Shown here piece after piece: positions 1 through 5,060 of a stretch of DNA of 8,340 nucleotides (position 1 is the stretch's first letter; the number at the start of each line of letters is the position of its first letter). This DNA comes from Chloroflexota bacterium (GTDB taxonomy: Bacteria; Chloroflexota; Dehalococcoidia; Tepidiformales; Tepidiformaceae). The notes beneath the pieces were generated by a model. The model saw only the letters and a program-made list of their open reading frames with translations. It did no database searches and was not told the origin of the DNA. The DNA is taken from NCBI GenBank assembly GCA_963169135.1, contig CAUJEQ010000144.1, positions 1 through 8,340 of the forward strand. The letters are read 5' to 3'. Both the position numbers and the translations under genes were made by a program.

Positions 1-818
1 GGCACGATTTCGAACACGGTGCGATTGTAGTAGTCGAGCCCCCGCACCAGCAGCGGGTCGACGGCGTGAGCGATGCCCGCGGCAGCCAGCGCTCCGGTCA
101 CCGCTTCGTGGTGGGCCTGCGCGGGCGCGCTGAGCTGTTCCACGAGCTTCGGCGCACCGTCCTTGAACGGCTGGTCGCGTTCGTCCTTGCTGTCGAGCAG
201 CCGGAGCGGGTTGCGTGCGAACCGCCGCTGGCTGTCCTCCGAGAGCTTCTCCATGTGCGGCCGGTAGTAGTCCTTCAGCCGCTCGATGTAGGTGCGTCTT
301 GCGTCCCAGTCGTCGAGGGAGCCGAGCCGCACCGTTACGTTCCGGATGCCAAGCCGCTCGTACAACCGCCAGAGGACCGCGATGACTTCCGCATCAACGA
401 GCGGGTCGGTTGACCCCAGGACTTCGCAGGCAAACTGCGTGTGCTGGCGGTAGCGCCCCTTCTGGGGCCGGTCATAGCGGAACATGGCGTGTGTCATATA
501 GAGGCGTACCGGCTGCGGCCAGCTCGCCATCCCATGTTCGAGGTAGGCCCGGCAGACCGCAGGGGTGCCTTCCGGCGAGAGCGCAAACTTCTCGCCCCCA
601 CGGTCCTCGAAGACGTACATCTCCTTCTCCACGATGTCCGTCGTGTTGCCGCTTCCCTTCTCAAAGACCCCCGCGTATTCGAACGCGGGGGTGTCGATGC
701 GCCGGAACCCGTGCAGCCTCGTGACCTCGCGGATGCCGTCGAGGACAGCGTCCCAGTAGGGTTGCATGTCCGGGAGCACGTCCTGCGTGCCACGCGGGGC
801 CTGGTATCGGGTAGTCAT
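1..818 (-). CDS. hisS: Histidyl-tRNA synthetase (HisRS), C-terminal part cut by window edge
   Basis: Class II aminoacyl-tRNA synthetase that charges tRNA-His with histidine in the cytosol. I translated the minus strand from the ATG at 818-816: 272 residues are visible of roughly 420 usual for the family, and the frame is still open at base 1. Visible landmarks are the N-terminal QAPRGTQDVLP segment (residues 6-16), the SPEGT motif (81-85), class II motif 2 as FRYDRPQKGRYRQ (113-125) and the HisRS-specific histidine-binding signature VRGLDYYNRTVFE (258-270). Class II motif 3 and the anticodon-binding domain lie beyond the edge. The start is fixed by the family's usual N-terminus. No purine-rich ribosome site precedes it; the upstream bases are pyrimidine-rich. 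It is divergent from rel. The identity is very secure; only the start mechanism is uncertain. Confidence 0.97.
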   Translation of the reverse strand, partial: MTTRYQAPRGTQDVLPDMQPYWDAVLDGIREVTRLHGFRRIDTPAFEYAGVFEKGSGNTTDIVEKEMYVFEDRGGEKFALSPEGTPAVCRAYLEHGMASWPQPVRLYMTHAMFRYDRPQKGRYRQHTQFACEVLGSTDPLVDAEVIAVLWRLYERLGIRNVTVRLGSLDDWDARRTYIERLKDYYRPHMEKLSEDSQRRFARNPLRLLDSKDERDQPFKDGAPKLVEQLSAPAQAHHEAVTGALAAAGIAHAVDPLLVRGLDYYNRTVFEIV

Positions 819-894
819 AAGGAGAAGGTACTTCCGCGGTAGGGTTGCATGGTAGGATAGATTCACAGTCCCACCCGGCATAGAGGTAACCCGC
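819..894. promoter_or_regulatory. Divergent hisS/rel intergenic region with weak promoter candidates
   Basis: This 76-bp gap must hold the start signals for both genes unless they are read from farther away. A TAGGAT hexamer at 853-858 could be a -10 for rel, giving a leader of about 30 nt. The overlapping bases read as TATCCT on the minus strand (859-854) could be a -10 for hisS, also with about a 30-nt leader. Neither has a convincing -35 at normal spacing. The gap is too short for a T-box leader, and no His-rich leader peptide is present. An 11-codon ORF on the minus strand (850-815) ends in an ATGA overlap with hisS. Confidence 0.3.
882..886 (+). promoter_or_regulatory. Ribosome binding site that selects the TTG start of rel
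   Basis: AGAGG lies 8 nt before the TTG at 895. The frame is closed by a TAG at 853-855 and has no ATG or GTG between that stop and 895. The only other nearby candidate is the GTG at 901, which would sit 14 nt from this site. This favours the TTG. Confidence 0.6.
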
Positions 895-3147
895 TTGGCG
901 GTGCCCACCCAGGAGCAAGCTTCTTCCGCCGTCACCATCGACGCTCTGCTCCAGCGTGCCGCCCAGTACATCCCCGAAGAACGCCTCGGCATTGTCCGCG
1001 ACGCCTTCGAGTTCGCCAGTGAGTGCCACCAGGGCCAGGTCCGCAAGACTGGCGACCCCTACATCACCCACCCGGTTGCTGTCGCCGAGCTCGTTGCCAA
1101 TCTCGAACTCGACCACCTGGCGCTCGCGGCCGCCCTCCTCCACGACGTCCAGGAAGACTGTGGCATCCCGAACGAGGTGCTCGCCGAAAAGTTCGGCCCC
1201 CGTGTGGCCAAGCTCGTCGACGGCCTGACGAAGCTCGATAAGCTCCCGATGAACGTCGCCACCATCGACCCGGGCCGCGGCAGCGTGCAGGCGCAGAATC
1301 TGCGCAAGATGTTTCTCGCGATGGCCGAGGACATCTCGGTGGTGCTCATCAAGCTCTGCGACCGGCTGCACAACATGCGCACCCTCTGGGCGTTCCCCGC
1401 CGATAAACAGAAGCGCATCGCCCTCGAGACGCAGGAGATTTTCGCCCCGCTGGCCAACCGCCTCGGCGTCTGGCAGATCAAGTGGGAGCTCGAGGACCTG
1501 GCCTTTCGCTACCTCGAACCCGAGAAGTACCGCGAGATCGCCGAGCTCCTGGCCTCCAAGCGTGTCACCCGCGAGCGCGTCATTGCCGACGCGTCGGCAA
1601 TCCTGCGCGAGCACCTGGACGCCGCGGGCATCAAGGCGGAGATCACCGGCCGCGCCAAGCACATCGCCAGTATCTACCACAAGATGGGCCGCTACTCGGC
1701 TCAGTCCAAGTCGTTCGACCAGATCTACGACCTCCTCGCCATTCGTGTCTTTGTGGACAACCTGAGCGAGTGCTACCACGCCCTGGGCATCATCCATGCG
1801 CTCTGGCGCCCCATCCCCGGCCAGTTCGACGACTACATCGGCAACCCGAAAGACAGCATGTACCAGTCGCTCCACACCACGGTGGTGGGGCCTGGGGGCC
1901 GGCCGCTGGAAATCCAGATCCGCACGTACGACATGCACCGCGTGGCCGAGTATGGCATTGCCGCTCACTGGCGCTATAAGGAAGGCGGCAAGCAGCAGGG
2001 CAAGGACGAGGAACGCATCGCATGGCTGCGCCAACTGCTCGAATGGCAGCGCGACCTCGCCGGCGCCGACGAATTCGTGGAAAGCGTCAAGACCGACGTC
2101 TTCCACGACCAGGTCTTCGTCTACACGCCAAAGGGCGACGTGCTCGACCTGCCCGCCGGGGCCACGCCGCTCGACTTCGCCTACCGCATCCACACGGACC
2201 TGGGCCACCAGACCGTTGGCGCGAAGGTGAACGGCCGCATGGTTTCGCTCAACTCGTCCGTGAAGAACGGCGACGTGATCGAGATCATGCGAAGCCGCAC
2301 GAGCAAGGGCCCGTCGCGCGATTGGCTCAACAGCAACCTCGGCTACGTGCGGACCACCCACTCGAAGGAAAAGATCCGGCAGTGGTTCCGCAAGCAGGAG
2401 CGCGCCCAGAACATCGAAGTGGGCCGCGACCTCCTCGAACGCGAAATGCGCCGCCTTGGCGTCGAGATCTCAGACCGCCAGGAACAGCTGCTCGCGATGT
2501 TCAGTTTCACGAACTGGGACGACTTCCTCGCCGCTCTCGGCTACGGCGGCGTGAGCACCAACTCCATCGCCCGCCGCATGGGCGCGTTACTGGCGGAGGA
2601 AGAAGCCGCCGATGAGCCGCCGCCAACGCTTCCGCAGAAAGAGGCCCCTGCCAAACTCGGCGGCCCCGGCATGCGCGTACTCGGCGTGGGCAACCTGCTG
2701 ACCACGATGGCCCGCTGCTGCAATCCCGTTCCCGGTGACCAGATTGTCGGCTACGTCACCCGCACCCGCGGCGTCACCGTCCACCGTGCCGACTGCCACA
2801 ACATCCTGAACGAGGAAGAACACGAGCGTATCGTCGAGGTCGAATGGGGTACGGTGACCAAGCTCTATCCGGTCTCGGTCCGCATCGAAGCCTGGGACCG
2901 CGTCGGCCTCCTCCGCGACATCACGACAGTTGTCACCGAGGACAAGGTCAACATGGTCGGCGTTCGCACCAACGAGAACGGCGACGGCTCAGTGAGCATC
3001 CTTGCCACGCTCGAAACGAGCGGCGTTGAGCAACTTTCGCGCCTGCTCTCGCGCATCGAGATCATCCGCGGCGTGCGCTCTGTGGAGCGCAACCAGGACC
3101 GCCGGCGCGCGAAAACCGAACCCGCCTCGCTTCGCCGCGCCAACTGA
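895..3147 (+). CDS. relA: Bifunctional (p)ppGpp synthetase/hydrolase (long RSH, Rel type)
   Basis: Stringent-response enzyme that makes (p)ppGpp from ATP and GDP/GTP and also hydrolyses it. It has 750 residues, the usual length for long RSH proteins. The HD hydrolase domain (about 30-190) keeps R50, H59, the HD pair H83-D84, the ED pair E87-D88 and the DRLHN segment 156-160, so hydrolase activity is expected. The synthetase domain (about 245-365) has GRAKH (252-256), D279 in FDQIYDLLAIR, the YQSLHT motif (323-328) and the EIQIRT catalytic glutamate E339. A TGS domain covers about 402-465 and is followed by the helical linker. The Cys-rich segment has C608, C609, H630 and C634, and the ACT domain covers about 659-732. 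With both activities intact, 'rel' is the more precise name than monofunctional relA. Residue 86, between the HD and ED pairs, is Gln where Val is common. It starts at TTG and is divergent from hisS. Confidence 0.97.
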   Translation: MAVPTQEQASSAVTIDALLQRAAQYIPEERLGIVRDAFEFASECHQGQVRKTGDPYITHPVAVAELVANLELDHLALAAALLHDVQEDCGIPNEVLAEKFGPRVAKLVDGLTKLDKLPMNVATIDPGRGSVQAQNLRKMFLAMAEDISVVLIKLCDRLHNMRTLWAFPADKQKRIALETQEIFAPLANRLGVWQIKWELEDLAFRYLEPEKYREIAELLASKRVTRERVIADASAILREHLDAAGIKAEITGRAKHIASIYHKMGRYSAQSKSFDQIYDLLAIRVFVDNLSECYHALGIIHALWRPIPGQFDDYIGNPKDSMYQSLHTTVVGPGGRPLEIQIRTYDMHRVAEYGIAAHWRYKEGGKQQGKDEERIAWLRQLLEWQRDLAGADEFVESVKTDVFHDQVFVYTPKGDVLDLPAGATPLDFAYRIHTDLGHQTVGAKVNGRMVSLNSSVKNGDVIEIMRSRTSKGPSRDWLNSNLGYVRTTHSKEKIRQWFRKQERAQNIEVGRDLLEREMRRLGVEISDRQEQLLAMFSFTNWDDFLAALGYGGVSTNSIARRMGALLAEEEAADEPPPTLPQKEAPAKLGGPGMRVLGVGNLLTTMARCCNPVPGDQIVGYVTRTRGVTVHRADCHNILNEEEHERIVEVEWGTVTKLYPVSVRIEAWDRVGLLRDITTVVTEDKVNMVGVRTNENGDGSVSILATLETSGVEQLSRLLSRIEIIRGVRSVERNQDRRRAKTEPASLRRAN

Positions 3148-3148
3148 C

Positions 3149-3358
3149 TCACGCCGCCTTTCGTCGTACCACCCGGATTTGGAGCGTTTCTGCCCGTCGC
3201 CGATGCGTGGAACGCTGGCGCGGCACCCGGGCGGCGCGAGTCGAGCCGACGTGCGGCTCGCGGCTGACCAGGTACTCGGTCGCCATCGCCGAGATCAGCG
3301 CCAGCGCGCTCCCGATAAGGAAGAGGTCGAAGATGATGGTGAGGACCGGGTTGACCAT
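3149..3358 (-). CDS. Small single-pass membrane protein, unknown function
   Basis: 69 residues from the ATG at 3358-3356; an in-frame GTG three codons upstream (3367) is possible. Residues 4-25 form a hydrophobic helix (TIIFDLFLIGSALALISAM), and the tail of about 40 residues is rich in Arg and Lys, suggesting a cytoplasmic basic tail. I recognise no family. Coding support is strong in the first half: of the 38 codons after the ATG, only one ends in A or T, matching the GC3 of the neighbours, and there is no opposite-strand gene to explain it. In the remaining tail about a third of codons end in A or T, so the tail is less certain. The TGA at 3151-3149 lies one base from the rel stop, so the two genes converge with no room for a terminator. 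A good promoter lies upstream at 3416-3387. It could still be a decayed fragment of a larger membrane gene. Confidence 0.6.
   Translation of the reverse strand: MVNPVLTIIFDLFLIGSALALISAMATEYLVSREPHVGSTRAARVPRQRSTHRRRAETLQIRVVRRKAA
3242..3260. repeat. Hairpin-forming inverted repeat past the rel stop
   Basis: A perfect 7-bp stem CGAGCCG/CGGCTCG encloses a 5-nt loop about 95 nt beyond the rel stop and inside the small minus-strand gene. No T-run follows on either strand, so it is not a classical intrinsic terminator. It could slow polymerase or stabilise the rel mRNA 3' end, or be incidental in GC-rich DNA. Confidence 0.3.
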
Positions 3359-3375
3359 GACTAGCACATCCGTTC

Positions 3376-3393
3376 GTAGTGCGTGAACACTAC
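3376..3393. repeat. Dyad GTAGTG-N6-CACTAC over the minus-strand -10
   Basis: Perfect 6-bp inverted arms at 3376-3381 and 3388-3393 with a 6-nt centre. It covers the predicted -10 (TAGTGT, 3392-3387) and start point of the small membrane protein gene, the classic place for a repressor operator. A cruciform or RNA hairpin is possible but would be short. Confidence 0.45.
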
Positions 3394-3416
3394 CCGCACA
3401 TGCGTTCGCATGTCAA
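3387..3416 (-). promoter_or_regulatory. Promoter of the small membrane protein gene
   Basis: On the minus strand a perfect -35 TTGACA (3416-3411) is followed, after 18 bp, by TAGTGT (3392-3387), which matches the -10 consensus at three of six positions including both ends. Transcription would start near 3380, about 22 nt before the ATG at 3358. The promoter is overlaid by two dyads. Confidence 0.5.
3398..3413. repeat. Dyad ACATGCG-TT-CGCATGT between -35 and -10
   Basis: 7-bp inverted arms around a TT centre, nearly a 16-bp palindrome. It overlaps the last three bases of the TTGACA -35 (3416-3411) and fills much of the spacer of the minus-strand promoter. Its length and symmetry suit a dimeric regulator. 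The left arm plus centre is one copy of the 11-bp direct repeat. Confidence 0.5.
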
Positions 3417-3442
3417 CACATCTGTTCTAAAGTCGTCATGGT

Positions 3443-3469
3443 TTGTCGCGTTTGGCGCCGGGCTATACT
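3443..3469 (+). promoter_or_regulatory. Promoter of the 91-residue protein gene
   Basis: TATACT (3464-3469) is five of six to the -10 consensus. TTGTCG (3443-3448), or TTTGTC one base earlier, is a plausible -35 with a slightly short 15-16 bp spacer. Transcription would begin near 3476, about 21 nt before the GTG at 3497. This placement argues against the in-frame ATG at 3443, which would fall inside the promoter. Confidence 0.6.
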
Positions 3470-3486
3470 CGCCACAACCCACCCAT

Positions 3487-3491
3487 GGAGG
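3487..3491 (+). promoter_or_regulatory. Strong ribosome binding site choosing the GTG at 3497
   Basis: GGAGG sits 5 nt before the GTG at 3497-3499. The in-frame ATG at 3485 overlaps this site and has no ribosome site of its own, so the GTG is preferred. Confidence 0.7.
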
Positions 3492-3496
3492 CCGCT

Positions 3497-3772
3497 GTGA
3501 CCCGATCACACGGATTCTTCGGTCCTTCGGAACGCGCCCTGGAGTTCGGCCGCCAGTACGCCGAGGTGCTCGCCTGCTGGAGTGAGCTGTTCGCCGCCGC
3601 CAGCAAGCTAACCGCGTCCAACGTGAAGCTTGGCGAGATGACCGCCGATGTCTCGGAGGAGTTCGACCGCTGGGTGAGGGAGACCGCCAACGCCCCCTGG
3701 AACTGGATGAACCCGGAGACGCTCGCGCGGTTCATGGGCCAAGGCGCATCCCCGGCTGCGAAGGACGAATAG
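3497..3772 (+). CDS. Small soluble helical protein, unknown function
   Basis: 91 residues from a GTG start with a GGAGG site and its own promoter. It is mostly predicted helix: a first helix around residues 10-40 (SERALEFGRQYAEV and following), a second around 42-62 (NVKLGEMTADVSEEFDRW), then a Trp-rich turn APWNWMNPETLARFM (66-80) and a short polar tail. It has no signal peptide, membrane segment or recognisable catalytic motif. The size, helical build and Ala/Phe-rich first helix recall phasin-like or other small helical scaffold proteins, but I see no diagnostic motif and do not assign one. Codon use is GC3-rich and fits a genuine resident gene. It is convergent with the glycosyltransferase gene and divergent from the small membrane gene, with which it may share control. 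Confidence 0.8.
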   Translation: MTRSHGFFGPSERALEFGRQYAEVLACWSELFAAASKLTASNVKLGEMTADVSEEFDRWVRETANAPWNWMNPETLARFMGQGASPAAKDE

Positions 3773-3794
3773 ACCAGGCAGGCCTGGGGTCTTT
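3771..3794. terminator. Possible terminator between convergent genes
   Basis: An imperfect hairpin: AGACC (3771-3775) pairs with GGTCT (3788-3792), and inner AGG (3776-3778) pairs with CCT (3783-3785) around a CAGG loop, with a GG bulge at 3786-3787. Only a short T run (TTT, 3792-3794) follows on the plus strand. It overlaps the stop codon of the 91-residue gene. It is weak, but it is the best terminator candidate in the 49-bp gap to the glycosyltransferase stop. Confidence 0.35.
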
Positions 3795-3821
3795 GGGTGG
3801 ACCGGCAGCAGTGCCCGGGAC

Positions 3822-4922
3822 TCATCGAGGAGATATCGCGGACTGGTAGAGAGCGATATGCTGCCGAATCACCTCGTCCCAGGTGAACTGTTCGGCATAC
3901 GCACGGCTGCGCTCTGACATCGCCGTCCAGTGACTTTCGTCCGCCAGCAGACGCCTGATCCTTGAGATGGCCTCGTCCGCGTTGGCGGCAATCTCCACAC
4001 TCGTCCGGAGATCCGGGGTCGTGTGTGGTCCAGCGGTCGTCACGGTGGGCACGCCGCATCCAAGACTCGCAAGGAGCGAACCCCTTCGCTCCGAAGCGCC
4101 GTCGGGAAATGGCAAGTAGGCCACGCGTGCCCGTCCCAGTTCGTCACTCACAGCCTCCGCACTGAGACCGGTCAGCCAACGTATGGGGGTGGCGGCGAGG
4201 TCCGCCTGGAGTCGACGCGCGTAGCCGGTGCTGTTGAAGACGGGACTGCCGATCACGAGGCACTCGAGGCCGGGCGTTGCCTCGGCCATCACGGTCGCCA
4301 CGCGGAGGAAGGTCTCGAGCCCTTTGCCGGGCCGCAGGTGGCCGAAGTAGACGAGCCGCTGGGGCCGCGGTCCAGCCGCCCCGGACCGCATGGGGATATT
4401 GCTGGCGAGGGGGATCACCTCGATGCGGTTCCTCGCCCACGGGGCGAAGCCTGCAACGTACTTCCGCTCGAACTCCGACGTAACAACGACCCGCCGTGAA
4501 CGCAAGAGGAAGGGCAGGAGGCGGGCACGCCCCAAAACCGGCCCGTACCGGCTGGCCTCGTGCATGGTTGTGACGGCAGGCCTGATGACGGTCAGCAGTT
4601 GCGGTGCAAGCGAACTCCCATAGATGGACTGGGGGTGCTGGACGTGCACCAGGTCCGGCTGAAGACGATCGAGTTCGCCAAGAAGCACGCGGAGTCCGCG
4701 AATCCCCCAATCCTGGTGCTGAATGTGCACAGCCGGGAAGTGGCGCCCCCGCAGCCCTTCGCAAAGAAGCGCTGCGTAGTCGTTGATCGCGTTGTGGCCT
4801 TCGCGCCCGCGTCCCGTTACCAACGCCACGCGCGGATGAGTCCTTGCTGGCTCGTGAGCCTGGCCCTGCATGCAGGGTGGAGCATGCTGTGCTTGGACCG
4901 AAAGCGCTACTTCCGCAGCCAC
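3822..4922 (-). CDS. GT4-type glycosyltransferase (GT-B fold)
   Basis: 366 residues from a GTG at 4922; a TGA three codons upstream closes the frame. Family features in order: an N-terminal strand with Gly-rich acceptor loop (RVALVTGRGREGHNAINDYA, 31-50), HVQHPQ (93-98), TMHE (119-122), PLASNI (171-176), the linker-domain start VYFGHLRPGKGLETFL (191-206) and a C-terminal donor-site region, GASERRGSLLASLGCGVP (275-292), replacing the usual EX7E segment with E278. It should transfer a sugar from a nucleotide sugar to a glycan, lipid or small molecule; the substrates cannot be told. No membrane segment is seen. The first 17-30 residues are not family-like, so the ATG at 4871 or the GTG at 4832 may be the true start; none has a good ribosome site. 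By hand count about 69% of the first ~125 codons end in G/C, against about 90% in comM, which suggests later acquisition. Confidence 0.88.
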   Translation of the reverse strand: MAAEVALSVQAQHAPPCMQGQAHEPARTHPRVALVTGRGREGHNAINDYAALLCEGLRGRHFPAVHIQHQDWGIRGLRVLLGELDRLQPDLVHVQHPQSIYGSSLAPQLLTVIRPAVTTMHEASRYGPVLGRARLLPFLLRSRRVVVTSEFERKYVAGFAPWARNRIEVIPLASNIPMRSGAAGPRPQRLVYFGHLRPGKGLETFLRVATVMAEATPGLECLVIGSPVFNSTGYARRLQADLAATPIRWLTGLSAEAVSDELGRARVAYLPFPDGASERRGSLLASLGCGVPTVTTAGPHTTPDLRTSVEIAANADEAISRIRRLLADESHWTAMSERSRAYAEQFTWDEVIRQHIALYQSAISPR

Positions 4923-5024
4923 GCAAGATCAGACTCCCGGTGTTCGATGTCCTTGCCTTTCTGGTTGCCAATCACGACCGCGTCTCTCGCGACTTGGATC
5001 TCGGATCTCGCAACTCCCCTCCGG

Positions 5025-5060
5025 TTGACCCCCTCCCCATACCGCCCCAGAATCGCCCCG
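5025..5060 (+). promoter_or_regulatory. comM promoter giving a leaderless mRNA
   Basis: TTGACC (5025-5030, five of six to the -35 consensus), a 17-bp spacer, then CAGAAT (5048-5053, four of six to the -10). Six bases later comes the G of the GTG at 5060. The expected transcription start therefore coincides with the start codon. No purine-rich ribosome site lies upstream of that GTG, which is what a leaderless gene predicts. The rest of the 4923-5059 gap holds a 7-bp tandem repeat (GGATCTC twice, 4996-5009) and no clear promoter for the glycosyltransferase. Confidence 0.5.

Larger units (their letters stand above)
3366..3428. repeat. Three direct copies of an 11-bp operator-like repeat
   Basis: Three copies read on the plus strand: ACATCCGTTCG (3366-3376), ACATGCGTTCG (3398-3408) and ACATCTGTTCT (3418-3428). 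The consensus is ACAT[C/G][C/T]GTTC[G/T]. Start-to-start distances are 32 and 20 bp, close to three and two helical turns, which is how same-face protein sites are often spaced. The middle copy is also half of a dyad, and the first overlaps the 5' end of the small membrane gene's leader. The copies surround the minus-strand promoter and lie upstream of the plus-strand one. They resemble half-sites of the Gram-positive LexA box, but no matching left half is present. Confidence 0.5.

Noticed and set aside
819..894. T-box riboswitch or histidine attenuator for hisS
   Set aside because: The leader is too short for a T-box, and the only short ORF has no His codons.
661..2361. 566-codon open frame on the minus strand across rel and hisS
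   Set aside because: It runs antisense to well-identified rel and across hisS in another frame; the composition is Val/Ala/His-rich with no family motif, as expected of the mirror frame of a GC3-biased gene.
3366..3428. LexA/SOS box or CRISPR-like array
   Set aside because: The GTTCG half-sites lack the matching CGAAC half at the right distance; the repeats are too short, too few and unevenly spaced for CRISPR.
3443..3496. Upstream starts (3443, 3485) for the 91-residue gene
   Set aside because: 3443 is inside the promoter and 3485 overlaps the GGAGG site; the GTG at 3497 has proper spacing.
4996..5009. Tandem GGATCTC repeat upstream of comM
   Set aside because: Only two 7-bp copies, not aligned with any promoter element; likely incidental.
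4844..5059. N-terminal extension of ComM from the ATG at 4844
   Set aside because: The 72 residues overlap the glycosyltransferase gene, are unlike ComM proteins, and would place the start upstream of the good promoter at 5025-5053.
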